64,000 nt of DNA from Nocardioides phosphati (GCF_014646375.1 NZ_BMNI01000001.1:884407-948406), one strand, 5' to 3'; shown: positions 11,389 through 21,425, counted from the first letter of the stretch. Program-made: numbers and translations. The notes: a model not told the origin generated them from the sequence alone.

Positions 11389-11413
11389 GAGGCCCTGCGA
11401 AATGCGGGGCCTT
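11389..11413 (+). terminator. Weak hairpin terminator
   Basis: GGCCCTGC ... GCGGGGCC stem with a short loop just after the secreted-protein gene. No long T run, so confidence is modest. Confidence 0.45.
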
Positions 11414-11430
11414 CGTTGGCATGTTCAGGC

Positions 11431-12393
11431 ATGCTGACGGCTGTGATCAACGCTCCGGCCATCCAGCTGTCCGGCGTCCGCAAGGAGTTCGGCTCCGTGG
11501 TCGCCGTCGACGGCATCGACCTCACCGTGCAGAGGGGCGAGGTCGTCGCCTTCCTCGGCCCCAACGGCGCGGGCAAGACGAGCACGATCGACATGGTCCT
11601 CGGCCTCAGCCGGCCGACCGCCGGCACCGTCGAGGTGCTCGGCCTCGAGCCCCGCGCGGCGATCGCGCGCGGACTCGTCTCGGCGGTGATGCAGACCGGC
11701 GGCCTGCTCAAGGACCTGACCGTCCGCGAGACCGTCGCGTACACCGCGAGCCTCTTCCCGGGCGCGGCCCCCGTCGACGAGGTCCTCGACCGCGCCGGCA
11801 TCGCCGGCATCGGCGACCGCAAGGTGGGCAAGTGCTCCGGCGGCGAGCAGCAGCGGCTCCGCTTCGCCATGGCCCTCCTGCCCGACCCCGCGCTCCTGCT
11901 CCTCGACGAGCCGACGACCGGCATGGACGTCGAGGGCCGGCGCTCGTTCTGGGCCGCGATCCGCCAGGACGCCGGCCGCGGCCGCACCGTCCTCTTCGCG
12001 ACGCACTACCTCGAGGAGGCCGACCAGTACGCCGACCGGATCGTCCTGGTCAGCCACGGCCGGGTCGTCGCCGACGGCTCGGGCTCCGAGATCAAGGCGC
12101 TCTCGTCGGGGCGCACGGTGCGGGCGACGGTCGGAGACGCCGCCGCAGTGGGCCGGCAGCTGCAGGCCATGGCCGGCGTCGATCGCGTGGAGGTCCGGGG
12201 CGACACCGTGATCGCCCACGCCAAGGAGAGCGACGCGGTCGCGCGGCACCTGCTCACGAGCACCGATGCGCGCGACCTCGAGATCACCGCCAAGGGCATC
12301 GAGGAGGCGTTCCTCAGCCTGACCGGCGACCACGACCCCAGCCGCACCGGCGACGCGACCGATGCCGCCGACCGGCAGGAGGCGCTCCAGTGA
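11431..12393 (+). CDS. ABC transporter ATP-binding protein
   Basis: Energises export through the adjacent permease. 320 residues: Walker A FLGPNGAGKTST, a CSGGEQQR signature, Walker B LLLLDEPTTGMD, and H-loop ATHYLEEAD. The C-terminal 90 residues resemble the accessory domain of DrrA-type drug exporters. ATG at 11431 is chosen; GTG at 11443 is also plausible. The stop overlaps the permease start as GTGA. Confidence 0.92.
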   Translation: MLTAVINAPAIQLSGVRKEFGSVVAVDGIDLTVQRGEVVAFLGPNGAGKTSTIDMVLGLSRPTAGTVEVLGLEPRAAIARGLVSAVMQTGGLLKDLTVRETVAYTASLFPGAAPVDEVLDRAGIAGIGDRKVGKCSGGEQQRLRFAMALLPDPALLLLDEPTTGMDVEGRRSFWAAIRQDAGRGRTVLFATHYLEEADQYADRIVLVSHGRVVADGSGSEIKALSSGRTVRATVGDAAAVGRQLQAMAGVDRVEVRGDTVIAHAKESDAVARHLLTSTDARDLEITAKGIEEAFLSLTGDHDPSRTGDATDAADRQEALQ

Positions 12394-13175
12394 GCACCAC
12401 GGCGTACGACCCGACGACGCGGCGCGTGCCGCCCCTGGGCGGCTTCAACCTGACGCTGCTCCGCATCGAGCTGCTGCGCATGCTGCGCAACCGCCGCACC
12501 GTGATGTTCACGCTCGTCCTGCCTGCAGCGCTCGCGCTCAGCTTCGGCAACCAGAAGGGAGCCGACCAGACGATCGGCTCGGGCAACCTCGCGGCGTACC
12601 TCCTGGTCAGCATGGCGTTGTACGGCGCGGCGCTCACGGCTGCCGCGACAGGGTCGATGGTGGCGATGGAGCGGGCGCTCGGGTGGTCGCGACAGCTCCG
12701 GCTGACGCCCCTCCACCCGATCGCCTACATCCTGACCAAGGCACTGGTGGCGCTCTCGATGGGTGCGCTCGCGATCGCCTCGGTCAACGTCGTCGGCCTG
12801 CTGATGGGCAAGGCTTCGATGCCCGCGCACATCTGGGTGGCGAGCGCGCTGCTCGCTTTGGTGTGCACGATGACGTTCGCAGCGCTCGGGGTCTTCGTCG
12901 GCTACATCGTCCCCGGCGAGAACGCGATGCAGATCCTCGGCCCGGGCCTGGCTCTGCTCAGCTTCCTCGGCGGGCTCTTCGTGCCGCTGAGCCAGTTCGC
13001 CGACGTGGTCCGCCACATCGCCTGGTGGACGCCCATGTACGGCGTCGCCGAGATCGTGCGGGCGCCCCTGACCCACGAGCTGCCCTGGTACGCCGTCGTC
13101 AACGCGATCGCCTGGCTCGCGCTCTTCGTCGCGGGCGCCGCCTGGCGGATGAGCAAGGACACCGCGCGGGTCTGA
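12390..13175 (+). CDS. ABC-2 type transporter permease
   Basis: 261 residues with six hydrophobic helices after a short cytoplasmic N-terminus (LRIELLRMLRNRRTVMF). It includes the ABC-2 pattern of the fifth helix, LGGLFVPLSQFADVVRHIAWWTP. GTG at 12390 overlaps the ATPase stop and follows AGGAGG. Partner of the ATPase; likely a small-molecule or drug exporter of the DrrAB type. Confidence 0.9.
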   Translation: MSTTAYDPTTRRVPPLGGFNLTLLRIELLRMLRNRRTVMFTLVLPAALALSFGNQKGADQTIGSGNLAAYLLVSMALYGAALTAAATGSMVAMERALGWSRQLRLTPLHPIAYILTKALVALSMGALAIASVNVVGLLMGKASMPAHIWVASALLALVCTMTFAALGVFVGYIVPGENAMQILGPGLALLSFLGGLFVPLSQFADVVRHIAWWTPMYGVAEIVRAPLTHELPWYAVVNAIAWLALFVAGAAWRMSKDTARV

Positions 13176-13199
13176 CCGGGACCACTAGGGTCGGTCCCG

Positions 13200-14435
13200 A
13201 TGGATGCCGACGCCCTCTACGACGCCCACGCCCGCGAGCGCCTCGTCCCCGAGCCGCCCAAGCGGGTCGACGCACCCGAGCGCACGCCGTTCGAGCGTGA
13301 CCGGGCGCGGGTGGTGCACGCCGCCGCCTCGCGGCGGCTGGCGGCCAAGACGCAGGTCGTCGACCCGCGCTCCGACGACTTCGTCCGCAACCGGCTGACC
13401 CACAGCCTGGAGGTCGCCCAGGTCGCGCGCGACCTGGCCCGCGCCCTCGGCTGCCACCCCGACATCACCGAGACGGCCGCGCTGGCCCACGACCTGGGCC
13501 ACCCGCCGTTCGGGCACAACGGCGAGACGGTGCTCGACGACCTGGCCGCGCCCTGCGGCGGCTTCGAGGGCAACGCCCAGACGCTGCGCATCCTCACCCG
13601 CCTCGAGTCGAAGTCGGTCGACGCCGACGGGAGCTCGGTGGGGCTCAACCTGACCCGCGCGACCCTCGACGCCTGCACCAAGTACCCCTGGCGCCGGCCC
13701 GCGCCGGGCGCGAAGTTCGGCGTCTACGAGGACGACCTGCCGGTCTTCTCCTGGCTCCGCGCGGGCGTCGACGGCAGCCGGCGGTGCGTCGAGGCCCAGG
13801 TCATGGACCTCGCCGACGACGTCGCCTACTCCGTCCATGACGTCGAGGACGGCGTGGTCGCCGGTCTGGTGGACCTCGGCCGGCTCGCCGACGCGGGGGA
13901 GCGCGCCGCGACCTGGGAGACGGTCCGCGGGTGGTACCTCCCGCGCGCCTCCGACGCCGAGCTCGACGAGGCCCTCGCCGCCCTGATGGCGGTCGGCAGC
14001 TGGCCCACCACGGCGTACGACGGCACGCGGCGTTCGATGGCAGCGCTGAAGAACCTCACCAGCGACCTGATCGGCCGGTTCTGCGGCAGCGTGCAGGCCG
14101 CCACCTTCGCGGCGTACGACGGGCCGATCGCGCGCTACGCGGCGGAGCTGGTCGTGCCGCGCGCGATCGCGACGGAGATCGCCGTGCTCAAGGGGGTCGC
14201 CGCGCACTACGTCATGCAGTCGGCCCACCGGCTCGAGCTGCAGGAGCGCCAGCGGGTGCTGCTCCACGAGCTCGTCGAGGCGCTGGTCGCACGCGGGCCT
14301 GACGGCCTCGACCCGATGTACGCCGAGGACTGGCACGCCGCCGCCGACGAGGCTGCGCGGCTGCGCGTGGTGCTGGACCAGGTCGCCTCGCTGACCGACG
14401 CCTCGGCACACGCCTGGCACACGCGGCTGGTCTGA
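13200..14435 (+). CDS. dgt: Deoxyguanosinetriphosphate triphosphohydrolase-like protein
   Basis: HD-domain enzyme removing triphosphate from dGTP or other dNTPs. 411 residues with the metal-binding H (about 68) in [13 protein letters not shown] at [17 protein letters not shown] (about 97-98), and the final D in [17 protein letters not shown]. It lies near dnaG, as is usual in actinobacteria. Very short leader after the ABC operon; ATG at 13200 may be leaderless. Confidence 0.94.
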   Translation: MDADALYDAHARERLVPEPPKRVDAPERTPFERDRARVVHAAASRRLAAKTQVVDPRSDDFVRNRLTHSLEVAQVARDLARALGCHPDITETAALAHDLGHPPFGHNGETVLDDLAAPCGGFEGNAQTLRILTRLESKSVDADGSSVGLNLTRATLDACTKYPWRRPAPGAKFGVYEDDLPVFSWLRAGVDGSRRCVEAQVMDLADDVAYSVHDVEDGVVAGLVDLGRLADAGERAATWETVRGWYLPRASDAELDEALAALMAVGSWPTTAYDGTRRSMAALKNLTSDLIGRFCGSVQAATFAAYDGPIARYAAELVVPRAIATEIAVLKGVAAHYVMQSAHRLELQERQRVLLHELVEALVARGPDGLDPMYAEDWHAAADEAARLRVVLDQVASLTDASAHAWHTRLV

Positions 14436-14453
14436 GGGCCCGCACACAGAACG

Positions 14454-14493
14454 ACGAGGCCCGCCCCGCTCCGGAGAGCAGGACGGGCCTCGT
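14454..14493. terminator. Bidirectional hairpin terminator
   Basis: Perfect 10-bp arms ACGAGGCCCG (14454-14463) and CGGGCCTCGT (14484-14493) between convergent dgt and the following secreted-protein gene. Confidence 0.8.
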
Positions 14494-14510
14494 GGCGTTC
14501 AGGCGGTGCG

Positions 14511-15458
14511 TCAGCCGGTGACCGGGACGTCCGTCTTGATCGGCTTGGGAGCCGGGGCCGACGGAACCTCGCTGGGCGGCGTGTCGTTGGTGACGTTGCC
14601 GCAGGTCACGTGACCGATCTCCAGGTGCACGACCGGGCTGCCGGTGGCGCTCAGGAGGTCGAGCTGGAGCGCGGTGACCGAGAAGGTGCCGTCCGCGTTC
14701 TTCGTCTGCGTGTTGAGCTTCAGGTCGACGACCGGGGCGAGCGCGCCCAGGGCACCGTCGGAGAGGGCCTGGTTGGTGCCGAGCGGCAGGACGACGGGGA
14801 GGCCGAGCAGCGAGATGTTGCCGACGTGGCTCGTGCCGGTGTCGCCGGTGCACTCCGCGGTGACGGCACCGATGGAGATCAGCTCACCGAGGTTGTTGAG
14901 CGCGTCGCAGACCGGGGTCAGGTTGCTGAGCAGCTCGGCGTTGGTGAGGACACCACCGTTGTCGGGCTGGGTCAGCGGAGCGAGGCCGGCGCCCAGCTGG
15001 TTCACCAGGTTGGTCAGCTGCGTGGAGACCGGGTCCAGCAGGACCGTCGTCGCGGAGTTGAGCTGGTCGCAGATGGTGTTCAGCTGGGTGAGGACCGGGG
15101 CGAGCGCGTCACCGACGGGGGCCAGGGCGCCCGAGGTGAGCGAGGTGCCGCTGACCGTCACGCCGGCGACGTCGGAGGTCGCGTGGTTGTTCTCCGCGGT
15201 GACCTCGACCAGACCGACGTTCGCGATGTCCGGGACCGGGATGGTGGCGACGCTGTCGCTCTGGAGGGTGCCGTCGGTGGAGGTGACGAACGGCGTCGGG
15301 GCAACGAGCTCGTTGCCCGCCAGCGAGGCCGTGATGCCGTAGGCGGAGGACGGCACGCCCGCGGCGGTGCCGGAGGTGGCGCCACCGACGACGACCACGG
15401 AGGCCGCGCCGGCGAGGAGCGCCGTGGCGCCGATGGCGACCTTCAGCTCTCGCTTCAT
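14511..15458 (-). CDS. Secreted protein of unknown function
   Basis: 315 residues with a cleavable signal (KVAIGATALLAGAASVVVVGG, about 6-26) and an Ala-rich junction. The mature part is rich in Thr, Asn, Leu and Val with repeated ALAPV/LTQL-type stretches (about 110-160) and two Cys pairs; the C-terminus is Pro-rich and ends in a PKPIKTDVPVTG tail without a clear LPxTG or membrane anchor. AAGGGA precedes the ATG. It resembles surface choice-of-anchor proteins of actinobacteria, but this is inference. It could be a client of the local cell-wall enzymes. Confidence 0.75.
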   Translation of the reverse strand: MKRELKVAIGATALLAGAASVVVVGGATSGTAAGVPSSAYGITASLAGNELVAPTPFVTSTDGTLQSDSVATIPVPDIANVGLVEVTAENNHATSDVAGVTVSGTSLTSGALAPVGDALAPVLTQLNTICDQLNSATTVLLDPVSTQLTNLVNQLGAGLAPLTQPDNGGVLTNAELLSNLTPVCDALNNLGELISIGAVTAECTGDTGTSHVGNISLLGLPVVLPLGTNQALSDGALGALAPVVDLKLNTQTKNADGTFSVTALQLDLLSATGSPVVHLEIGHVTCGNVTNDTPPSEVPSAPAPKPIKTDVPVTG

Positions 15459-15550
15459 ATTGATTGTTCCCTTCGTTGCTTTTCAGCGTTCTGTCTTGTC
15501 AACGGAGCAAGGTCCGTTTCGTGACGGGTTATGCAGGACTGGTTTTCGGG

Positions 15551-16348
15551 TCAGCTGTCGTCGATCATCACGAGGGTGCCGATCGGCACCTGGCGCAGCT
15601 GGAAGAGCGCCTCGCGGGGCACGCGGATGCAGCCGTGGCTGACCGCATGTCCGAAGACCTTCGGGTCGGTCCAGCCGTGGATGGCGACCGTGCCGGGGCC
15701 GCCGCCGAAGTTGTCGAGGGTCGCGCTGTGCGTGCCCAGCGGGAGGATCACCGGGGAGAAGCTCTGGGCCGGGTCGGTGAACTGGCCCAGCACGAACGTG
15801 CGCCCGGTCGGGGTGGGGGTCTTCGGAGCGCCGACGGCGACGCGCCAGGCTCCGACGAGGGCCCGGTCGCGGTAGAGCTCCAGCTGCGTCGTGCGCAGGT
15901 GCACCCGGATGACGTACGGCGTGTGGCCGGTCGACATGAGCCCGGCGCGCACCCAGCCGGTCGAGCCGTTGGGCTTCGAGGGCAGCATGACCTGGAGCCA
16001 GCCGCCGGCGCGCGCGATGGCGGGCAGCCACGTGTCGCCGAACTCCTGCGGGCTGAGCTTGGCGAACGGCTTGCCGTCGGGCGCGTCGTACAGGCCGACG
16101 GTGCGCTGCGGGTGGACGACCAGGCCGGTCGTCGCCTTGCCGGGGTACGGGTCGTGCGGAGCCCGGGGGGTCCGGGTGTGGGTGGTCGCGTAGCCCTTGT
16201 CGCGCAGGGCGGCGGCGCGGTCGACGGGCTCGGGCTTCGCCTGGTGCTTCTGCACCGTGAGCATCGCGAACGCGAGCAGGCCACAGGCCACGACGGCGAT
16301 CAACACCGGCGTGAACCACGATGCACCGCGGCCTTGAGCTCCCGACAC
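15551..16348 (-). CDS. L,D-transpeptidase (YkuD domain)
   Basis: Cross-links peptidoglycan 3-3 at the outer membrane face. 265 residues: one N-terminal transmembrane helix (about 12-32), a linker and SH3-like region, then the YkuD domain with the catalytic motif IHG...SHGCIR (Cys about 240) near the C-terminus. GTG at 16348 is chosen because GGGGAG lies six bases upstream; an upstream in-frame GTG at 16396 lacks this. Confidence 0.92.
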   Translation of the reverse strand: MSGAQGRGASWFTPVLIAVVACGLLAFAMLTVQKHQAKPEPVDRAAALRDKGYATTHTRTPRAPHDPYPGKATTGLVVHPQRTVGLYDAPDGKPFAKLSPQEFGDTWLPAIARAGGWLQVMLPSKPNGSTGWVRAGLMSTGHTPYVIRVHLRTTQLELYRDRALVGAWRVAVGAPKTPTPTGRTFVLGQFTDPAQSFSPVILPLGTHSATLDNFGGGPGTVAIHGWTDPKVFGHAVSHGCIRVPREALFQLRQVPIGTLVMIDDS

Positions 16349-16498
16349 GTCACACTCCCCATGAATGTCCGGTCCACCCTCTTTGGACCGTCGCACATAC
16401 TGTCACGACAAACGTCTGGAAAGACCTGCTTTCGCGGGAGGAAGTTTCCCGCTGTGACGACCGAATGGGTCACATTCGTTCGTGTGTAGGCTCCGCAC

Positions 16499-18466
16499 GT
16501 GGCTGGACGGATCCGAGACGAGGACATCGCGGAGGTCCGCGAGAAGGCGCGGATCGACGACGTCGTCTCCGGCTACGTCACGCTCCGCAACGCCGGCGGC
16601 GGCTCCATGAAGGGGCTCTGCCCCTTCCACGACGAGAAGTCAGCTTCCTTCCACGTGACGCCCAGCCGTGGCTTCTTCCACTGCTTCGGCTGTGGTGAGG
16701 GTGGCGACGTCATCAACTTCCTGATGAAGATCGACGGCCTGAGCTTCACCGAGGCGGTCGAGCGGCTGGCTGACAAGACCGGCATCCAGCTGCGCCGCGA
16801 GGAGGGCGACGTTCCCCAGGGGCCGCGCGGCCCGGCTCGTGGCCGGCTGATCGAGGCGCACCGGCTGGCCGCCGAGTTCTACGTCGACCAGCTCACCACG
16901 CCCGACGCGCTCGCCGCCCGCCAGTTCCTCGGGTCGCGCGGCTTCGACCAGGACGCCGCCGCGACGTTCGGCGTCGGCTACGCGCCCCGCGACGGCGAGA
17001 TCCTCTTCCGCCACCTGCGCCAGAAGGGCTTCTCGCCCGACGAGCTGGTCACCTCCGGCCTGATCGGCCAGGGCCGCTCGCACTACGACCGCTTCCGCGG
17101 GCGGCTGCTCTGGCCGATCCGCGAGGCGAGTGGCGAGGTGATCGGCTTCGGCGCGCGTCGTCTCTACGACGACGACCGGATCGAGGCGAAGTACCTCAAC
17201 ACCCCGGAATCGCCGATCTACAAGAAGTCGCACGTGCTGTACGGGCTCGACCTGGCGCGCAAGGAGATCGGCCGCTCGTCCCAGGCGGTCATCGTCGAGG
17301 GCTACACCGACGTCATGGCCTGCCACCTCGCCGGCGTCGGCACCGCCGTCGCGACGTGCGGCACGGCGTTCGGCGACGACCACGCGCGGGTGCTGCGGCG
17401 CTTCATGGGCGATCACGGCGAGCTGCGTGGCGAGGTGATCTTCACGTTCGACGGCGACGCCGCGGGCCAGAAGGCCGCGTTGCGCGCCTTCGGTGGCGAC
17501 CAGAACTTCGTCTCCCAGACCTACGTCGCCGTCGAGCCCTCGGGCATGGACCCGTGTGACCTCCGGCTCGAGAAGGGCGACGAGGCGGTCCGTGAGCTGA
17601 TCTCCGGCCGCACCCCGCTCTACCGGTTCGTGCTCGGCAACGTGCTGACCCGCTACGACCTCGACCGCGCCGACGGCCGCGTCGACGCGCTGCGCGAGGC
17701 CGCCGGCCTGGTCTCGTCGGTGCGCGACAAGTCGAAGGTGGAGGCGTTCACGCGCGAGCTCGCGTCCTCCATCGGCATCGACCCCGACGAGGCCCGCGCC
17801 GAGGTACGCCGGGCGGCAGCGCGCGCTGCCCGTGGCGGTGGCCGCGACCAGGGGCGCCTCGCCCAGCAGCAGCGGCCCGGCAGCCAGCAGTCAGGCCAGC
17901 AGCCGGGCCAGGGGTCCGGCCCGGGCCACGCGTCGGGCCAGCAGCCGGGCGGTTCCGCGTCCGCGGCCCCTGAGGCTCCACCCGTCCCCAACCTGCGTGA
18001 TCCTCGCTTCGCGCTCGAGCGCGAGACCCTCAAGCTCGTGTTGCAGCATCCGGCCGCAGTCGCCAACGCCGCGCGCGACGTCACGGTCCACGACTTCACC
18101 CACCCGACCTACGCCGGGGTGTGGCAGGCGGTCGCGGCCTCCGGTGGCCCCGCGGCGGGTGCTGCGGACGCCGGCTGGACCTCGCGGCTGCGCGACCGGA
18201 TCACCGACCCGCTCGCGATGGCCGTGCTCAGCGCGCTCGCCGTCGAGCCCGTGCTCTCCCCGCGCGAGCCCGACACGGCGTACGTCGTGCAGCACGTCAA
18301 CAAGCTCCTCGAGCTGACCGCCGCGCGCCGGATCGCCGACGTCAAGTCCCGCCTCCAGCGGACCAGCCCGCAGCAGGACCCGGTGGAGTACAACCGGATG
18401 TTCCAGGAGCTGATGGCGCTCGAGCAGCGCCGCCGCACGCTGCGCGAAGGTGCCCTGGGCGGCTGA
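16499..18466 (+). CDS. dnaG: DNA primase
   Basis: Synthesises RNA primers for replication. 655 residues: CHC2 zinc finger (C41, H44, C62, C65 in CPFH ... CFGC), catalytic core with the Toprim motifs VEGYTDV (E about 267) and FTFDGDAAG (D about 318/320), a Gln/Gly-rich low-complexity linker (about 455-492), and a C-terminal helicase-interaction domain. GTG at 16499. Followed by tRNA-Asn. Confidence 0.98.
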   Translation: MAGRIRDEDIAEVREKARIDDVVSGYVTLRNAGGGSMKGLCPFHDEKSASFHVTPSRGFFHCFGCGEGGDVINFLMKIDGLSFTEAVERLADKTGIQLRREEGDVPQGPRGPARGRLIEAHRLAAEFYVDQLTTPDALAARQFLGSRGFDQDAAATFGVGYAPRDGEILFRHLRQKGFSPDELVTSGLIGQGRSHYDRFRGRLLWPIREASGEVIGFGARRLYDDDRIEAKYLNTPESPIYKKSHVLYGLDLARKEIGRSSQAVIVEGYTDVMACHLAGVGTAVATCGTAFGDDHARVLRRFMGDHGELRGEVIFTFDGDAAGQKAALRAFGGDQNFVSQTYVAVEPSGMDPCDLRLEKGDEAVRELISGRTPLYRFVLGNVLTRYDLDRADGRVDALREAAGLVSSVRDKSKVEAFTRELASSIGIDPDEARAEVRRAAARAARGGGRDQGRLAQQQRPGSQQSGQQPGQGSGPGHASGQQPGGSASAAPEAPPVPNLRDPRFALERETLKLVLQHPAAVANAARDVTVHDFTHPTYAGVWQAVAASGGPAAGAADAGWTSRLRDRITDPLAMAVLSALAVEPVLSPREPDTAYVVQHVNKLLELTAARRIADVKSRLQRTSPQQDPVEYNRMFQELMALEQRRRTLREGALGG

Positions 18467-18549
18467 CGCCGCCCGGTCGTCTCCCGGTGGTGGGGCCGAT
18501 TTTCCCGGCGGGCTTCGTCGTTGGTATGGTTTCGCCCGCCGCAAGGCAT

Positions 18550-18625
18550 TCCCCTGTAGCTCAATTGGCAGAGCATTCGACTGTTAATCGAAGGGTTGCT
18601 GGTTCGAGTCCAGCCGGGGGAGCCA
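18550..18625 (+). tRNA. tRNA-Asn (GTT)
   Basis: Acceptor TCCCCTG pairs with CGGGGGA; D arm GCTC...GAGC; anticodon loop CTGTTAA gives GTT; T loop TTCGAGT. The mature 3' end is base 18622 and CCA is encoded at 18623-18625. Confidence 0.97.
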
Positions 18626-18628
18626 GAG

Positions 18629-18657
18629 ACCGCCCCTGATCCTCGATCAGGGGCGGT
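18629..18657 (+). terminator. Strong hairpin after tRNA-Asn
   Basis: Perfect 13-bp arms (18629-18641 and 18645-18657) around a CTC loop, directly after the tRNA. Confidence 0.85.
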
Positions 18658-18727
18658 TCGCATTTCCCGGGCGTAGAGCCTCGCGGCGCGCAACAATGGC
18701 GGGGCCCGTGACCATCGAGGAGGGGCC

Positions 18728-19372
18728 ATGCGTCGTCTGATCGGTGTGGTGCTGATCCTCGCCGGCCTGTCCGGCCTCGGCTACATCGGCTGGCAGTTCT
18801 GGGGCACCGACTGGCAGTCGGCGCGGATCCAGGCGCAGGTGCGCACGGAGACCGAGCAGGCGTGGGCCCATGGCAAGGAGCCGCACGTGAAGTGGGGCAC
18901 CGTCGAGGGCATCGTGCGGATCCCGCGGTTCGGCGACGACTACGCGATCCCGCTGATGGAGTTCACCGGCTACCCGGCGCTCCACGCGGGCTTCGGACAC
19001 ATGCCGAAGTCGGCGGACGTGGGGCACAAGGGCAACTTCGTGATCATCGCCCACCGCACGACCCGCAACGAGCCGCTGCGACACATGCCCGACCTGCGGG
19101 TCGGTGACCAGGTCGTCATCGAGACCCGGACGCGCGTCTACACCTACCGCCTGATCACGCGGGGCGACGCGCTCCGGGTCCGCTTCGACACCGGCGGCTG
19201 GGTGCTGGACCCGCTGCCGCACAATCCGAAGCCCGGGGGAGTCGAGCCGCCCCAGCATCCCGGCCAGCGCCTCATCACGATGGTGACGTGCGCCGAGCTC
19301 TTCCACTCCGACGACCGGCTCGCGGTCTTCGGTGAGCTGCAGCGCGTGGATCAGAAGGCACCTCCGGCGTAA
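18728..19372 (+). CDS. Class E-type sortase
   Basis: Membrane-anchored transpeptidase attaching surface proteins to the wall or building pili. 214 residues: N-terminal transmembrane helix (about 4-24), then the sortase barrel with catalytic His109 (VIIAHRTT), Cys188 (MVTCAELF) and Arg197 (HSDDR). GGAGGGGCC upstream gives a strong ribosome binding site for the ATG at 18728. No LPxTG substrate gene is adjacent, suggesting a housekeeping role; the class is inferred from actinobacterial context. Confidence 0.9.
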   Translation: MRRLIGVVLILAGLSGLGYIGWQFWGTDWQSARIQAQVRTETEQAWAHGKEPHVKWGTVEGIVRIPRFGDDYAIPLMEFTGYPALHAGFGHMPKSADVGHKGNFVIIAHRTTRNEPLRHMPDLRVGDQVVIETRTRVYTYRLITRGDALRVRFDTGGWVLDPLPHNPKPGGVEPPQHPGQRLITMVTCAELFHSDDRLAVFGELQRVDQKAPPA

Positions 19373-19374
19373 CC

Positions 19375-19405
19375 CCCTGCCGTCACCCTCGTTGAGGAGG
19401 CAGGG
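19375..19405 (+). terminator. Hairpin after the sortase gene
   Basis: CCCTGCC (19375-19381) pairs with GGCAGGG (19399-19405), a few bases after the stop. The remaining 150 bases to the convergent MFS gene hold no recognisable feature. Confidence 0.5.
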
Positions 19406-19559
19406 AAAGCATCTGGTCCACCCTCCCTCCCAGGACCGGAAGCGCGGTGCCCGCCGTCCCTCGTCCGGCAGCACATGGGGTGTGCCGGGCCTCAGGCGGG
19501 CACCTCTATCTCCTTCACGCGTACGCCGCGGCGCGCGGCCGGCGGGCGGCGGGCGGCTC

Positions 19560-20990
19560 CTAGGCCGCGCCGAGCTCGGCCGCGGCGCGGTCGCGACTGC
19601 GGATCGCCGCCGGACTCGTGCTGACCAGGGCCAGTGCCGCCACCGCGACGCCACAGCCGAGCACGAGCCCCCACGCCAGGTGGGAGGCGCTGGCCAGGCC
19701 GGTCGAGGCGGGCCCGCGCAGCTGCGCGTAGGTGACGGTGGGGAGGACGGCGACGCCCAGCGACATGCCCACCTGACGGCTGGTGGAGGCGATGGCCGCC
19801 GCCACCCCGGCCTGTGTCCGCGGCATCCCGGAGACGGCGGCGTTGGTGATCGGGGCGTTGAGCATGCCGAAGCCGATGCCGAAGGCGAGGTAGGCGACGC
19901 CGAGGTAGACGTACGACGTGCCGTTCTCGACGCCCAGCAGCATCGCGCCGCTGAGCGAGATGCCTCCGCCGGCCAGCAGCAGGGGCAGTCGCGGGCCGAC
20001 GGCACCGACGATCCGTCCGGAGACCGGCGACATGAGTGCGGTGGCGCCCGCCATCGGCAGCGTCATCAGCCCTGCCCGCAGCGGGGACAGGCCCCGGACG
20101 TCCTGCAGGTAGAGCGTGTTGAGGAAGAGGAAGCCGCCCATCGCGCAGAAGCCGAGGACCGCGCTGAGCACCGCGCCGCTGAACGGGATGCTGGCGAAGA
20201 AGCGCGGGTCGAGCAGGGGCTCCTCGCGCCGCAGCTCGTAGGGGACCAGCACCACCAGCGCGGCGGCGGCGACGGCGAAGCAGGCGAGGACCGTCGCCGA
20301 GTCCCAGCCGAGGGTGCGTCCCTCGATGATCCCGAAGGTGAGGGTGGCGAGCAGGACGACGACCAGGGCCTGCGCGACCGGGTCGAGCCGGCGTACGCGA
20401 TCGGCGCGCGATTCGGGCACGAAGAGCGCGCTGAGGACGACCGCTGCGACGACCACGGGGATGTTGAGCCAGAAGATCGCCCGCCAGCCGATGCCGTCGA
20501 CGAGCAGGCCGCCGAGCACAGGCCCCAGCGCCATGCTGAGCCCGACCGTGGCGCCCCACAGCCCGATCGCCTGCGCACGCTCCTTCGGGTCACGGAAGGT
20601 GTTGGTGATGATCGACATCGCGACCGGGTTCAGCATCGAGCCGCCGGCTGCCTGGATCGTGCGGGCGGCGATCAGGAAGCCGGGGGTCTGCGCTGCCGAG
20701 CAGAGCAGCGATCCGAGGCCGAAGAGGACCAGCCCCACCTGGAAGACGCGGCGCCGTCCGAGCCGGTCGCCCGTCGAGCCGGCCAGCATCAGCAGGCTCG
20801 CCAGCACGAGCGTGTAGGCGTCGATGACCCACTGCAACTGGCTGCCGTCGGCGCCGAGGTCGCGACGGATCGACGGGAGCGCGAGGTTGACGCCCGTGGC
20901 ATCGACGCCGACGACGAAGAGGCTCAGGCAGCAGATGGCGAGGACGCGCATGCGGCGTTCGTGGCCGACGGGCTCCACCGGGGCGCTCAT
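19560..20990 (-). CDS. MFS multidrug efflux transporter (DHA2 / EmrB-QacA type)
   Basis: 476 residues with fourteen predicted helices. The N-terminal helix carries GVDATGVNLALPSI (the family motif D1), motif A reads LAGSTGDRLGRRRVF and motif C AMGPVLGG-like (ALGPVLGGLL). It is second in an operon with a MarR regulator; its ATG overlaps the regulator stop as ATGA. Likely drug/proton antiporter whose substrate induces through MarR. Confidence 0.92.
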   Translation of the reverse strand: MSAPVEPVGHERRMRVLAICCLSLFVVGVDATGVNLALPSIRRDLGADGSQLQWVIDAYTLVLASLLMLAGSTGDRLGRRRVFQVGLVLFGLGSLLCSAAQTPGFLIAARTIQAAGGSMLNPVAMSIITNTFRDPKERAQAIGLWGATVGLSMALGPVLGGLLVDGIGWRAIFWLNIPVVVAAVVLSALFVPESRADRVRRLDPVAQALVVVLLATLTFGIIEGRTLGWDSATVLACFAVAAAALVVLVPYELRREEPLLDPRFFASIPFSGAVLSAVLGFCAMGGFLFLNTLYLQDVRGLSPLRAGLMTLPMAGATALMSPVSGRIVGAVGPRLPLLLAGGGISLSGAMLLGVENGTSYVYLGVAYLAFGIGFGMLNAPITNAAVSGMPRTQAGVAAAIASTSRQVGMSLGVAVLPTVTYAQLRGPASTGLASASHLAWGLVLGCGVAVAALALVSTSPAAIRSRDRAAAELGAA

Positions 20991-21418
20991 GCTTCGCCCG
21001 CCTCGCGCATCTTGTCGATCAGCCGGGCCAGCTCGCGACGCTCCGCGGCCGTCAGGGAGGAGACCGGCGCGGGAACGACGCCGGGCAGGGTCCGGAGGTG
21101 CTCCATCAGCTCGCGGCCCGCGTCGGTGATCGTCACCAGCTTCACCCGTGCGTCCTGCGGGTCGACGCCGCGCTCGGCGTAGCCACGCTCGACCAGGTCG
21201 CCCACGATGCCGGACATCGCCGGGGCGTCGACCCGCATCGCCTCGGCGAGCTCACGCTGGGTGAAGGCGCGGTCCTCGACGCGACGCAGCGCGCGGTAGC
21301 GGCTCCACGGCATCCCGGAGGCCTCCTGCAGCAGCGACTGCGCCAGCAGCTTGTGGTCCATGACGAGGGCCATCAGACCCATCCAGACGCTGATCGGGTC
21401 CGAGGAAGTTCTACGCAT
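20987..21418 (-). CDS. MarR-family transcriptional regulator
   Basis: 143 residues with the winged helix (FTQRELAEAMRVDAPAMSGIVGDLVERGYAERGVDPQDAR). The ATG at 21418 is chosen because the in-frame ATG at 21439 lies within a perfect palindrome that is probably the operator. First gene of an operon with an MFS exporter. Confidence 0.9.
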   Translation of the reverse strand: MRRTSSDPISVWMGLMALVMDHKLLAQSLLQEASGMPWSRYRALRRVEDRAFTQRELAEAMRVDAPAMSGIVGDLVERGYAERGVDPQDARVKLVTITDAGRELMEHLRTLPGVVPAPVSSLTAAERRELARLIDKMREAGEA

Positions 21419-21425
21419 GCAACGA